Position numbers and translations under genes: made by a program
Shown here: one piece after another, positions 16,901 through 25,916 of the stretch
How positions within the stretch are numbered: position 1 is the stretch's first letter
Layout: every line of letters begins with the position of its first letter
Notes under the pieces: generated by a model
Database searches by the model: none
Told to the model about the DNA's origin: nothing
The model's input: only the letters and a program-made list of their open reading frames with translations
Assembly (NCBI GenBank): GCA_945890645.1
Contig: CAMDCV010000007.1
Span: forward strand, 58,470-122,469
Source: Akkermansia muciniphila
GTDB taxonomy: Bacteria > Verrucomicrobiota > Verrucomicrobiia > Verrucomicrobiales > Akkermansiaceae
Direction: 5' to 3'
DNA: 64,000 bases

Positions 16901-19456
16901 GCACAATTTCAATCGCTGCGATTCGCCACCGCTGAGAGTGTTGAGAGGTTGACCGAGTCGCAAGTAACCTAGTCCGACCCGTTCGAGCGGACGCAACAAC
17001 TCAATCGCTTTATACGCAAGGCGGCTGATTTTTTTGCTATCGTCTTCTAACAGATGCGCCAAACGCAGCATAGCACCGGACACCGTGAGCTCAAGCCAGT
17101 CGGCGATGCTTTTATCGAGCAGGGTAAATTCCAATGCAGAAGGTCGATAGCGTCGACCACTGCAATCGGGACAGGTCACTTGAATATCGCTGAGAAATTG
17201 CATCTCCACATTTTCATAACCTGCACCCGCGCATCGGTCGCAACGACCTTGACCGGAGTTAAACGAAAAATAACCTGCCTGAAGTCCCGCCGCTTTGGCC
17301 TGATCAGTCTCGCACAGCAACTGACGAATCAAATCAAAGGCCCCGCAATGCACGGCTGGTGTCGAACGCGGCGTCCGCGCAAGAGATGATTGATCAACCA
17401 ATAACACTTCCTTCACAAACTGCGAACCCGTGAGACTGTGGATAGCCGCCGCTTCCCGTTCTTCACCCGGATCCTGACCGAGCTTGCGAGCGAGATTCGC
17501 GAACAACACATCATGCGCGAGAGTGGATTTTCCTGAGCCCGATACACCGGAGAGGCAGACCAGCAAACCAAGTGGCAATTCAAAATCGAGCTTCTTGATG
17601 TTGTGCCGTGACGCTCCACGAATGATGATTTTTTTATCGCTCGGCTTGCGACGTTTTTTCGGTAGTGCGATGGATTTACGTCCATCCAGCCACGGGATCG
17701 TGCCGGTCTTTTGCTGGGCATTGCGCGCCGGACCTTGATAGACCATAGCCCCACCCTGCTCGCCTGCTGCGGGGCCGAGGTCGATGATTTCATCTGCTGC
17801 GACCATCACCGCTTCTTCGTGTTCCACCACGACCAATGTGTTGCCTTTGTCGCGCAGTCGATGCATCACGCCGACGAGTTGTTGAATGTCGCGCGCATGC
17901 AGACCGACCGTTGGCTCATCGAGCACAAACAAGGTATTCGTCAACGAAGCACCAAGGCAGGTCGTGAGATTGACGCGCTCCATTTCTCCGCCGGATAATG
18001 TGCGTGTCTGGCGATCCAAAGTCAGATAGCCGAGTCCAACATCGACAAGATATTGCAGACGCGAATGGATTTCGGTTCGCACCAATTCCAACGAGGCATC
18101 AGTGGTCGTCAATTTGTCAAACCATGAAACCAGATCACAAACCGGCATCTGCCAAATCTCTGGCAAAGTTTTGCCATGCACACGAAAACATAATGCCTCG
18201 GGACGCAGACGTTTGCCACGACAAGCGGGACATTCTGTGTAGGAGCGATAACGCGATAGGAAAACACGCACGTGCATTTTGTAAGCCTTCGTTTCGAGCC
18301 AATCGAAAAATCCCTTGATCCCATACCATTGGCCGTCGCGCCAATTTTCTTCAGGATCTCCGCCTTCGCCATAGTTCACCCATTCGCGTTCGTCATTGCT
18401 GAGATCTTCCCAGGGTGTATTGATGCTGACGCCACGCGTCTTGCAGCAACGCAGCAAATCACGCTGGCATTCCTCGCCACGCTCCCCTTGGAAGGGCTTG
18501 ATCGCACCTTGCCGAATCGACAGACTCGGATCAGGAACAGACTTTGTGAGATCGATGCCAATGACCCGACCAAATCCCCGACATTTCGGGCAGGCCCCGC
18601 GCGGACTGTTGAAGGAAAACAATCCCGCCGACGGTTCGCACAATTGAAAGCCCGTTGCGGGATTGATCCAGTCGTTACTGAAATGCCGCATCGTGTCCGC
18701 AGCGGCATCGACCCCACTCACCGCAAAGCTCCCCCGGCCATGCAACGCCGCCGCTTCGAGAGCTTCGAGCAATCGACTGCGTTGGTTCTTTTTTACCGCC
18801 AATCGATCTTGCACGATCCACAACTGCGCGGGCAATGAGGCATGATGACAGGCTTCCGGTTCATCGGTGCGATAGACCGCGCCATACAACACCACCCGCA
18901 GGAAACCTTGCTGCACTAACAGCGGAAAAAAATCCGCAGGCGTGGCACCCTCGGGCACGCGCACGGAAAAGAGTAGCAATACATTTTGCTCCGAACGCTC
19001 CGCAAACAACCACGCCAACGCCGACTCCGGGCTATCCGGTTTGATCTCTTCGCCCGTCTGCGGATCATAGCCCTGACTCGCACGACCGAAATACACTTTT
19101 AAATAGTCGTTGATTTCGGTGAGAGTGCCGACCGTCGAACGCGTGGTGCGCACATGATTTTTTTGCTCGATCGCGATCGCCGGTAAAATGCCATCGATCA
19201 CATCGACATCCGGCTTATCCATGCGATCAAAAAATTGCCGGATGTAAGGTGAAAACGTCTCTACATAACGTCGCTGTCCTTCTGCATAGAGCGTATGAAA
19301 TGCCAGCGAAGATTTCCCCGAACCAGAGGGTCCCGTGACGACCGTAAGCTTGCCATGACCGATGCTGATATCGAGCGATTTGAGATTGTGCTGTCGTGCC
19401 CCCTCAACGCGGATCACCGCCTTCGCTTTGCCCTTTTTGCCCGTTTGTTTCGCCAC
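13946..19456 (-). CDS. uvrA: Double-length UvrA, excinuclease subunit A (tandem fusion)
   Basis: The 1836-residue protein is two complete UvrA units in one chain. Four Walker A motifs are visible (GPSGSGKSS at ~42, GVSGSGKST at ~636, GLSGSGKST at ~1000, GVSGSGKSS at ~1525), with four LSGGE signatures and four Zn-finger-like CxxC pairs. The second unit begins near Met968 (MKAEIALHG) after a lysine-rich linker. Ordinary UvrA has ~940 residues and acts as a dimer, so this fusion may be an intramolecular dimer. A double UvrA is known from chlamydiae. UvrA scans DNA for bulky lesions and loads UvrB. The start is GTG, six bases after a TAGCTT box. No uvrB or uvrC is nearby. Confidence 0.95.
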   Translation of the reverse strand: MAKQTGKKGKAKAVIRVEGARQHNLKSLDISIGHGKLTVVTGPSGSGKSSLAFHTLYAEGQRRYVETFSPYIRQFFDRMDKPDVDVIDGILPAIAIEQKNHVRTTRSTVGTLTEINDYLKVYFGRASQGYDPQTGEEIKPDSPESALAWLFAERSEQNVLLLFSVRVPEGATPADFFPLLVQQGFLRVVLYGAVYRTDEPEACHHASLPAQLWIVQDRLAVKKNQRSRLLEALEAAALHGRGSFAVSGVDAAADTMRHFSNDWINPATGFQLCEPSAGLFSFNSPRGACPKCRGFGRVIGIDLTKSVPDPSLSIRQGAIKPFQGERGEECQRDLLRCCKTRGVSINTPWEDLSNDEREWVNYGEGGDPEENWRDGQWYGIKGFFDWLETKAYKMHVRVFLSRYRSYTECPACRGKRLRPEALCFRVHGKTLPEIWQMPVCDLVSWFDKLTTTDASLELVRTEIHSRLQYLVDVGLGYLTLDRQTRTLSGGEMERVNLTTCLGASLTNTLFVLDEPTVGLHARDIQQLVGVMHRLRDKGNTLVVVEHEEAVMVAADEIIDLGPAAGEQGGAMVYQGPARNAQQKTGTIPWLDGRKSIALPKKRRKPSDKKIIIRGASRHNIKKLDFELPLGLLVCLSGVSGSGKSTLAHDVLFANLARKLGQDPGEEREAAAIHSLTGSQFVKEVLLVDQSSLARTPRSTPAVHCGAFDLIRQLLCETDQAKAAGLQAGYFSFNSGQGRCDRCAGAGYENVEMQFLSDIQVTCPDCSGRRYRPSALEFTLLDKSIADWLELTVSGAMLRLAHLLEDDSKKISRLAYKAIELLRPLERVGLGYLRLGQPLNTLSGGESQRLKLCQLLGSNPQGGRLLILDEPTTGLHFSDVETLLHVFQQLVDAGNSVLVIEHHLDVMAAADWLIDLGPGAGAEGGKITGAGTPEAIAASDSETARYLIEKLGGKKAKPNKKLQGTAAPMKAEIALHGARHHNLKNISVTIPRDQFVVISGLSGSGKSTLAFDILFAEGQRRFLDSMSAYARQFADQLEKPDLDHLSGLPPTVAIEQRISQGGGKSTVATITEVWNFIRLLYAKLGTRYCCGQPVEKQSLSAMEQTLREHLKKGPIRLFAPLIRGRKGYHTEVATWATQHGYETLLVDRQLVVAQEFRPLERFKEHDIDVMIAHFTSLKDPLAAKLEEALRVGKGTVRLLTADNTFQVLSAQQACAVCGTSYEELDPRHFSFNSPHGWCLECRGYGMVSKKRRYLDVSRFDSLLAAEVDEERSLERMDVDELVTCPVCEGARLHRDSSRVQVSSMEIGALARLPITRAADYFQHLKFTENRQQLIARDIIPEIHQRLEFLSKVGLGYLQLDRSARTLSGGESQRIRLAAQLGSNLRGVLYVLDEPTIGLHPRDNAALLETLIALRDRGNSLVVVEHDEDTIAAADWLIDLGPAAGRLGGQVVYEGKPPKLGARARKNAGQEISPTLRAMSFVMKHPLRGSRRKVTAKQEFLHLTGCHANNLQNIEVKIPVACLTVLTGVSGSGKSSLMHGCIAPAARAQGKKTSVNANYIKAKGFERIESVYEVDQSPIGKTSRSCPATYVGIFDEIRKVFAQLPEARARGFEATRFSFNTEGGRCEECKGNGRIKLEMDFLPSAWVPCDVCQGKRYNSATLEVAYRDCSISDVLAMSIEQAAQFFETHTRLSEPLRLLNETGLGYLTLGQASPTLSGGEAQRIKLVSEIARGRSLRKRMAQLNQAKGNLYLIEEPTVGLHLEDVRRLIDVLHRLVDEGHTVVVIEHHMAVAAEADWVIDIGPEAGADGGTIVAQGPPEIVAKSKASRTSVFLAKQLG

Positions 19457-19468
19457 GGCGTGAAGCTA
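19457..19468 (-). promoter_or_regulatory. -10 box of uvrA, leaderless spacing
   Basis: On the minus strand TAGCTT (19468-19463) is followed by six bases and the GTG start. The -35 region is weak (TGGAAA at 16 bases), so the call rests on the spacing shared with other genes here. Confidence 0.4.
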
Positions 19469-19522
19469 GTGGCGAAACAAAATTTTTCCAGCAGAAATCC
19501 CATATCAGAAAGTGTAATCGAC

Positions 19523-19552
19523 TTGAGTCTGACTCCTCGCCGTGACTATGAT
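19523..19552 (+). promoter_or_regulatory. Promoter of the HIT protein gene, leaderless spacing
   Basis: TTGAGT (19523-19528), 18 bases and TATGAT (19547-19552), five bases before the ATG at 19558. No ribosome binding site is present. Confidence 0.55.
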
Positions 19553-19557
19553 TTGCC

Positions 19558-19899
19558 ATGCCCACCTTGTTTGAAAAAATTTGCCAAGGCGATATCCCCG
19601 CCACGATTGTGTATCAAGACGATCACTGCGTTTGCTTTCGCGACATTGCCCCTCAGGCTCCCACGCACCTGCTGCTGGTGCCTCGCAAGGCCATACCGCG
19701 CATCGCTGAAGCTACCCAAGATGACGAGAAGCTATTGGGACACATGCTCTTGCAAGTGCAACACATTGCCAGCGAACAAGGCTTACTTGAAAACGGATTT
19801 CGCCTTGTCATCAACAATGGTCGCGACGGCGGAGAGGCAGTGCCACACTTGCACATTCATATTCTCGGCGGCCGCCCGCTCACCTGGCCCCCCGGTTGA
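19558..19899 (+). CDS. HIT family nucleotide-binding protein (HINT type)
   Basis: The 113-residue protein has the full Hint architecture: FEKICQGDIPATIVYQDD at the N-terminus, APTHLLLVPRK, and the histidine triad HLHIHILGGR near the C-terminus. Such proteins hydrolyse adenosine phosphoramidates and related AMP-lysine compounds in the cytosol; the cellular role in bacteria is not settled. The gene is monocistronic, divergent from uvrA by about 100 bases, with its own close promoter. Confidence 0.92.
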   Translation: MPTLFEKICQGDIPATIVYQDDHCVCFRDIAPQAPTHLLLVPRKAIPRIAEATQDDEKLLGHMLLQVQHIASEQGLLENGFRLVINNGRDGGEAVPHLHIHILGGRPLTWPPG

Positions 19900-19989
19900 T
19901 CGAGACTAGGGAGACCATCGCGCGATCAATGATTTTCATGTTTTTCGCAAAAACATAGACTTGCCAAGGATTCCACCGCTCGGCAAGCT

Positions 19990-21297
19990 GTGCGAGAAGT
20001 GAAAGAATATTTCATACGCAGGATTTTGCTGATTCCACCGACCTTACTGGGGATCACCTTGCTCGTCTTCATCATCATGCGCGCCGTGCCTGGAGGCCCT
20101 ATGCATGAAGATCTCAAAAAACTCATGGGCCAGGGCGAAAATAAGGGTGTGCGTTCGCGAGAACAAAGTGGTTTCAATCTCAAGCCCGACATGCTTGTGA
20201 AATTGGCGGGCGATTACGACCGCGACAAATCAAACACCAGGCACTACCTCGAATGGCTTGGGGTTATGCCCCGCGATGTCAGTAAAAGTGCCGCACTTTT
20301 TGAAAACAACTCCTACGACGCAGAAGTCAACATTCCTGGCAGCACCGCCACAGTCAAGGTCACCCGCAAAGATGATGGAACTGCTTCCATTACAGGCTTA
20401 AATGGCACTAGCACCGATGGCTGGAAGGTTCGCATTCAGTCGCCGCAAGATCAATTGAAGATTTGGAAAAAATGGGTGCCAGGAGCCATCGGAATGCCCG
20501 CCGATACCACCTACCGTGCAGAAATTTACCAATCGCGATTCGCTGGGCTTCTGCAGGGCAAACTAGGCAAGTCGATGCGCTACCAAGATCCGGTGTCGTT
20601 GATGATTCGGGAACGCATGCCCATCTCTCTGTTTTATGGCATTGTCACACTCATTCTCGTTTATGGCGTTTGTCTGCCACTTGGTATCATCAAGACGATT
20701 AAGCATCGAACTTGGTTCGACAACGCAAGTTCCATCATCGTATTCGCAGGCTATGCGGTCCCTAGCTACGCACTGGGCTCGTTGTTGATCGTCTATGTCT
20801 GTGCCAAAGGTTTTTTCCCCATGGGTGGTTTTATTAGTGAGAACTTCGGCGACCTAAGCCTTTGGGGGCAAATCAAGGACCTTTTCAATCATGCTGCCAT
20901 GCCGCTGATCTGCTATCTGGTAGGCTCCTTTGCCATGATGACAATGATGGTGAAAAACAGTCTCATGGAGCACCTCGCAGCCGACTACGTCCGCACCGCT
21001 GTGGCGAAGGGAGTTAGTTTTAAAAACGCTGTCTTCCGCCATGCCTTGCGCAATTCACTCATCCCGATTGCTACGACTGTTGGCGGCAATGTCAGCATCC
21101 TTGTGGCGGGTAGCATGCTCATCGAGAAAATTTTTGATATCAACGGTTTTGGCCTGCTGCAATTCAATGCGCTTCTCGAGCGCGATGAACCCATCATCAT
21201 GGGCACTCTCACCATCGCCGCGCTACTGATGCTCATTGGCAATGTCATCTCTGACGTCGCCGTTGCCATCGTCGATCCGAAAATTTCTTTCAAATGA
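19990..21297 (+). CDS. yejB: Peptide ABC transporter permease, YejB type
   Basis: The N-terminal RRILLIPPTLLGITLLVF membrane helix and the C-terminal block of five helices with the permease loop (HALRNSLIPIATTVGG) are typical of the DppB/YejB family. At 435 residues it is about 70 longer than the E. coli protein. The extra is in the periplasmic loop after the first helix, including a small strand-rich segment (STATVKVTRKDDGTASITG). It starts with GTG at 19990, or another GTG three codons later. It is the first gene of a five-gene operon encoding a complete importer for oligopeptides such as microcin C-like molecules. Confidence 0.88.
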   Translation: MREVKEYFIRRILLIPPTLLGITLLVFIIMRAVPGGPMHEDLKKLMGQGENKGVRSREQSGFNLKPDMLVKLAGDYDRDKSNTRHYLEWLGVMPRDVSKSAALFENNSYDAEVNIPGSTATVKVTRKDDGTASITGLNGTSTDGWKVRIQSPQDQLKIWKKWVPGAIGMPADTTYRAEIYQSRFAGLLQGKLGKSMRYQDPVSLMIRERMPISLFYGIVTLILVYGVCLPLGIIKTIKHRTWFDNASSIIVFAGYAVPSYALGSLLIVYVCAKGFFPMGGFISENFGDLSLWGQIKDLFNHAAMPLICYLVGSFAMMTMMVKNSLMEHLAADYVRTAVAKGVSFKNAVFRHALRNSLIPIATTVGGNVSILVAGSMLIEKIFDINGFGLLQFNALLERDEPIIMGTLTIAALLMLIGNVISDVAVAIVDPKISFK

Positions 21298-21304
21298 TCC
21301 CTGC

Positions 21305-22879
21305 ATGACTTTCCCGCGCAAAATCGCCCTGTTGCTTTTGATCATCGTCGCTCTTGCCGCGTTCGGCCATTACCAGGGCCTCGCCTTGCCGAGCCTACGA
21401 TGGTTTTTTTCCTTTGAAATGACAGAGGGTTGGGCAGAGAAGCTTCCCCTGTTAAAAAACGTTTACACTGATATCATCGGATGGATTCTGCTCAGCATTT
21501 TGTTGGTTGCCGCCTTTCTTCTCTGGATCGCGGGCCACAATTTCGAGTGGAACCCGATGACGCTGCGGCGGTTGAAACGCTTCCGCTCGCTCTCACGCGG
21601 CTATCGTTCATTTCTGCTGCTAGTAGCATTGATCCTGATCACACTTCCCGATCAGGCACTCGTGGGCCGCAAGGCACTCGTCGTAAAATACGATGGACAA
21701 TGGTTTTTTCCCGCTTTTATTGCAAAGAACTACAACGCCGACGTCTTTGGCGGTGAAGCGAACCAAAGCTCCGACTACCGCGAACTCAAAAAATCTTTTT
21801 CACTCAAAAATGACGGCAACTTTGTGGTTATGCCGTTGATCCCATGGGACACCACTTTCGACACGGATGAATTGCAGAAAGTTTCGTTAGTCAATCGCGA
21901 AGGCGTTTACTACGAAACTGATAGCCAAGTTCCGTACCAAGGGCTTGCCACTTCCTATTATCCCGCTGAGGAAAAGCTCAAACAACGCGAAGCCACATTC
22001 CGCAAAGGAAAACTCCAAGGACGCACCACCCTTTTCAACCGCAAGGGCGATCCCGTTGGCGTGGAACAATGGTTAGACGGCAAAAAAACCAGCGAGAAAT
22101 TCAGTGAAGGCAGCGATGCCACCACAGCCACACCGGGATCCGACGATTATTTTGCCCTGAAATATCCGCCAACCGCGCCATCGTGGAGCCAGCGCCACAT
22201 CCTCGGCACCGACTCGCGCGGTTGGGATTTGTTTGCGCAACTCTATGGTGGCTTGCAAGTGGTATCCAAAGCGTCATTCCTCTATGTCATTCTCACATTT
22301 GCGATCGGCATCAGCATGGGCCTGATCAGCGGTTATTTTGGCGGATTATTCGACTTAATCTTACAACGCTTGATTGAAATTCTCAGCAATATTCCGTTTT
22401 TGTTTGTCGTCATGATCATCGCCTCTCGTCTAGGACGCGACAGTGTTTCGATCATGTCGATCATCTTAGTAATGGGGATTTTTTCATGGATTGGAGTCAG
22501 CATTTACAAACGCACTGCTGCACTGAAGGAACGTGAGCGCGATTACGTCGCCGCCGCCCGCGTGCTTGGCGCCGGCACGCCACGCATCATCTTCCGCCAC
22601 ATTCTGCCCAATGTTTTGTCCACGACCATCACGCTCATCCCCTTTTCCGTGACAGCAGTAGCTACCTCATTAACCGCGCTCGACTTCATTGGTTTTGGTC
22701 TACCCGACCGCTATCCGAGTTGGGGCACATTGCTTGCGGATGGTCTCGCCAATTTGGAAGCTCCGTGGATTGTTAGTTCGGTCTTTGTGGTCCTTGTCAC
22801 TCTCTTGCTCTTAATTACCTTTGTGGGCGAAGCCATTCGCGAAGCATTTGATCCGAAAAAATTCACGACGTATCACTGA
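21305..22879 (+). CDS. yejE: Peptide ABC transporter permease, YejE type, with MORN-like insert
   Basis: The periplasmic segment WFFPAF...VFGGEANQSSDY and the permease core (YVAAARVLGAGTPRIIFRHI, then FIGFGLPDRYPSWGTLL) identify YejE. The 524-residue protein is longer than the E. coli one (~340): it has two extra N-terminal helices and a periplasmic insert around residues 213-267. Part of the insert (TFRKGKLQGRTTLFNRKGD, then WLDGKKTSEKF) looks like MORN_2 repeats. The ATG at 21305 lies seven bases after yejB; an upstream in-frame ATG would overlap yejB. The stop overlaps the ATG of the next gene (TGATG). Confidence 0.87.
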   Translation: MTFPRKIALLLLIIVALAAFGHYQGLALPSLRWFFSFEMTEGWAEKLPLLKNVYTDIIGWILLSILLVAAFLLWIAGHNFEWNPMTLRRLKRFRSLSRGYRSFLLLVALILITLPDQALVGRKALVVKYDGQWFFPAFIAKNYNADVFGGEANQSSDYRELKKSFSLKNDGNFVVMPLIPWDTTFDTDELQKVSLVNREGVYYETDSQVPYQGLATSYYPAEEKLKQREATFRKGKLQGRTTLFNRKGDPVGVEQWLDGKKTSEKFSEGSDATTATPGSDDYFALKYPPTAPSWSQRHILGTDSRGWDLFAQLYGGLQVVSKASFLYVILTFAIGISMGLISGYFGGLFDLILQRLIEILSNIPFLFVVMIIASRLGRDSVSIMSIILVMGIFSWIGVSIYKRTAALKERERDYVAAARVLGAGTPRIIFRHILPNVLSTTITLIPFSVTAVATSLTALDFIGFGLPDRYPSWGTLLADGLANLEAPWIVSSVFVVLVTLLLLITFVGEAIREAFDPKKFTTYH

Positions 22880-24939
22880 TGTCCGCTTTTTATAAAATCA
22901 TCTCTTGTTCCCTACTGCTCGCATTACTCTGTCATTGCGAAAAAAAAGAAGTCTTCGCAGTCGTGGACAATTCCAAGGAACGGGCGGAATTTTACGAGCG
23001 TCACAACATTTCCGCAAAAGAAACCGCAAACAAAAAAATCGCTGCTCTTAAAGCGGAAATTACCACCGAGACCGATCCTACTAAGCTGGCTGAAAAGCAA
23101 AATCAGCTAGCGATGGCGGAAAAGAAAATCGCCGATGGACCGTTTTTTCAGCGTAAAGAAGTAAGCGAACTCCCCGCCAATCTCCAGTGGCAGACCAATC
23201 TCGAAGATCCGGAAATCGGCTCGCCAGAAGCAAAAAAAGGCGGCACCTATCACACCTACTTCGGCGGCTTGGCATTTCCCCCGACGATTCGTTCTCTTGG
23301 TCGCGGTGGCAACAACAGCTTCCGCTCCTACCACTGGGACTACATTGAAATGGGTCTCGTCGGTACCCATCCCAATACCGGAAACCTCATACCTTCAATC
23401 GCCGACCGTTGGGCGATCGCCGAGGACCAACAAACCGTTTATTATCACATCAACGACAAAGCCAAATGGTCGGACGGCGAAGAAGTCACCACGGAAGATT
23501 TTTTCATGGCCTTCTACGTCTATCTCTCTCCCTACCTCACCGAGCAATGGTATCGCACTTACTACGGCGATCAATTCAACGGCATCACCGCCTATGGCAA
23601 AGACTATCTCTGCGTCCGCCTCGCCAATGCCAAGCCTCGCGCCGCTTTTTTTGGCAACTTAGTGCCCTTTCAAACGAAGTTCTACCGCGAGTTCGGCCCC
23701 GACTTTGAAGAGCGCTACAATTGGCGGCCACGTCCGACCACAGGCGCCTATCAGATTCTTGAAGAGGACATCAAAAAAGGTCAGTCCATTACACTTTCCC
23801 GCGTTAAGGATTGGTGGGCGAAAGATGAAAAATACAATCGCTATCTCTACAATCCCGACCGCATCGAATACAAACTCATCCGCGAATCCGAAAAAGCCTT
23901 CGTCCATTTCAAGCGCGGCGAACTCGAACTTTACCCGCTCGGTCAGCCGAAATTCTGGTATGAAAAAACCGAAATCCCTCCAGTCTTCGATGGCTATATT
24001 GAGAAAGCGACGTTTTACAATGACTACCCACGAAGCCCCTACGGTCTCTATTTCAATCAAGCGCATCAACCACTAAAAAATCGTGATATCCGCATCGGTC
24101 TGCAACACGCGACTCACTGGCAGCGCGTGATTGACTTCGACCTGCGTGGTGATGCCGAACGCCTCCACATTCTCAATGACGGCTTCGGGAAATTTTCCGC
24201 TACAGAAATCACCACTCGCGAGTTCTCCCCCAGCAAGGCCGCAGAAGCCTTTGCCCGTGCGGGATACACCATCAAAGGCAACGATGGCATATGGACAAAT
24301 TCAGCAGGCGAGAAACTTTCTTTCACCATCACCTACCCCCGCGCCGCATTTACCGATACCATCATGCAACGCCTCAAGGAGGAAGCCATCAAGGCCGGCG
24401 TGGAATACAAACTCGATGGCCTCGATAGCACGGAAAGCTTCCAGAAAACTTCCCAGAAGAAGCACGAAATCAGCTTCTCCTCATGGGGCATCACGCCACC
24501 CTTCCCTGATTACTTTGAATTCTTCCACTCCAGCGATGCCTATGAGCCCGGCACCACCACACCGCGTGCGATGACGAATAATATCTTCACCTACGCCAAC
24601 AAAGATACTGACAAAATTCTTGAAGCAAACCGCAATGCTCGCTCTGAAGAAGAAGTCGTCACCACCAGTCGTCAGATGGAAGAAATCATTCATAATGAAG
24701 CATTATGGGCACCTGGTTTCAAACGCGACTTCTACCGCCACGCCCACTGGCGCTGGCTGCGTTGGCCCGAACAACTTAACGTGCGCATCAGTGACGAACC
24801 GGAAATGAGTTACGTTTTCTGGATCGATGAGGACATCAAAAAAGAAACTCTCGAAGCGCAGCGCACCGGCCAAACATTTCCCGAAGTCAACCGCATCTAT
24901 GACGATTATCGCGTGAAAACAGGAGGTGCCGATGAGTGA
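22879..24939 (+). CDS. yejA: Periplasmic oligopeptide-binding lipoprotein, YejA type (SBP family 5)
   Basis: The signal peptide ends in a lipobox (LLALLCHC), so the protein is probably membrane-anchored. A charged, coiled-coil-like region (residues ~25-85, rich in K, E and A) precedes the family 5 solute-binding domain, recognisable by YHINDKAKWSDGEEVTTEDF and GAYQILEEDIKKGQSI. At 686 residues it is longer than E. coli YejA (~600), and the excess is mainly the N-terminal coil. Its start overlaps the yejE stop and its stop overlaps the next start, so translation is coupled throughout. Confidence 0.9.
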   Translation: MSAFYKIISCSLLLALLCHCEKKEVFAVVDNSKERAEFYERHNISAKETANKKIAALKAEITTETDPTKLAEKQNQLAMAEKKIADGPFFQRKEVSELPANLQWQTNLEDPEIGSPEAKKGGTYHTYFGGLAFPPTIRSLGRGGNNSFRSYHWDYIEMGLVGTHPNTGNLIPSIADRWAIAEDQQTVYYHINDKAKWSDGEEVTTEDFFMAFYVYLSPYLTEQWYRTYYGDQFNGITAYGKDYLCVRLANAKPRAAFFGNLVPFQTKFYREFGPDFEERYNWRPRPTTGAYQILEEDIKKGQSITLSRVKDWWAKDEKYNRYLYNPDRIEYKLIRESEKAFVHFKRGELELYPLGQPKFWYEKTEIPPVFDGYIEKATFYNDYPRSPYGLYFNQAHQPLKNRDIRIGLQHATHWQRVIDFDLRGDAERLHILNDGFGKFSATEITTREFSPSKAAEAFARAGYTIKGNDGIWTNSAGEKLSFTITYPRAAFTDTIMQRLKEEAIKAGVEYKLDGLDSTESFQKTSQKKHEISFSSWGITPPFPDYFEFFHSSDAYEPGTTTPRAMTNNIFTYANKDTDKILEANRNARSEEEVVTTSRQMEEIIHNEALWAPGFKRDFYRHAHWRWLRWPEQLNVRISDEPEMSYVFWIDEDIKKETLEAQRTGQTFPEVNRIYDDYRVKTGGADE
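24921..24926 (+). promoter_or_regulatory. Strong ribosome binding site of the first Yej ATPase gene
   Basis: AGGAGG, five bases before the ATG at 24932, inside the end of yejA. It is one of the few perfect Shine-Dalgarno sequences in the window and decides this start over a GTG at 24926. Confidence 0.75.
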
Positions 24940-25912
24940 GATATTGTTGGATGTGAGAAATTTGATTACCGCGTTCGATACGGACTCGGGCTTGCTTCGT
25001 GCTGTCGATCAAGTTTCGTTCAGTGTCAAAAAACGCCAAACACTCGGCATCGTCGGCGAGTCAGGCTGTGGCAAAAGCGTGACCGCTATGTCCATTGTGA
25101 AACTACTCCCACAGCCCAGTGGCCGCATTCTCGAAGGTGAAATTTTATTCAAGGATCGCAACCTTGTCTCTCTCGAGGCAGCAGAGATGCGAAAAGTGCG
25201 CGGCAATGAAATCGGCGTCATTTTCCAAGAACCGATGACCGCACTCAACCCCTCGCACCGCATCGGCAAGCAACTCAGCGAATGCTTTCTCTTGCACAAA
25301 GGCATGAACAAAAAGGAAGCATGGGATGCTTCGATCGAGATGCTGAAACTCGTCCGCATTCCCGCGCCGGAACAACGGATTGGCGATTATCCCCACCAGC
25401 TTTCCGGGGGTATGCGCCAACGCATCGTCATTGCATTAGCCCTTGCCTGCCAGCCCGACTTACTCATCGCCGATGAGCCGACCACGGCCCTCGATGTCAC
25501 CGTGCAGGCGCAGATTCTAGATCTGATCAAGGAGCAACAAGAGCAACGTGGCACCGCCATGGTGCTCATCACCCATGATCTTGGCGTGATCGCAGAAACC
25601 TGCGATGAAGTCGTTGTGATGTATGGCGGTCGCGTAGTCGAACGCGCCCCGGTGAAGGAAATTTTCCATCAACCGCGACATGCTTACACGAAAGGGTTGC
25701 TCGCTTCTATGCCGCATCTTGACACCCCTCGCAAGTCGATGTTGCCCGTGATCCCTGGCATGGTTGCTTCGCTGCAAAACTTCGTCAACGGCTGTCGATT
25801 CTGCCAACGCATGAACCGCGAAGGCGCTGTTGTCCGCGAGCGCCCCCTTTACAAAGAAATATCTCCTCAGCACTGGGTGGAAGCTTGCCCGATCTGTGCC
25901 GAAAATCTCTAA
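24932..25912 (+). CDS. Oligopeptide ABC transporter ATPase, DppD-like (first half of YejF)
   Basis: Walker A GESGCGKS, the Q-loop [12 protein letters not shown], signature LSGGMRQR, Walker [13 protein letters not shown] and the C-terminal oligopeptide/dipeptide transporter segment with cysteines (NGCRFCQRM) mark a DppD-type subunit of 326 residues. In E. coli the two Yej ATPases are fused as YejF; here they are separate genes four bases apart. The Cys-rich C-terminus may hold an iron-sulfur cluster, as in some peptide transporter ATPases. Confidence 0.92.
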   Translation: MSEILLDVRNLITAFDTDSGLLRAVDQVSFSVKKRQTLGIVGESGCGKSVTAMSIVKLLPQPSGRILEGEILFKDRNLVSLEAAEMRKVRGNEIGVIFQEPMTALNPSHRIGKQLSECFLLHKGMNKKEAWDASIEMLKLVRIPAPEQRIGDYPHQLSGGMRQRIVIALALACQPDLLIADEPTTALDVTVQAQILDLIKEQQEQRGTAMVLITHDLGVIAETCDEVVVMYGGRVVERAPVKEIFHQPRHAYTKGLLASMPHLDTPRKSMLPVIPGMVASLQNFVNGCRFCQRMNREGAVVRERPLYKEISPQHWVEACPICAENL

Positions 25913-25916
25913 CGCC

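Noticed and set aside
18272..18838. A 188-codon + strand open frame opposite uvrA
   Set aside because: It lies wholly antisense to a strongly conserved coding region, has no recognisable motif and its residues reflect the complementary codons of uvrA. Several similar frames opposite uvrA and other genes were dismissed for the same reason.
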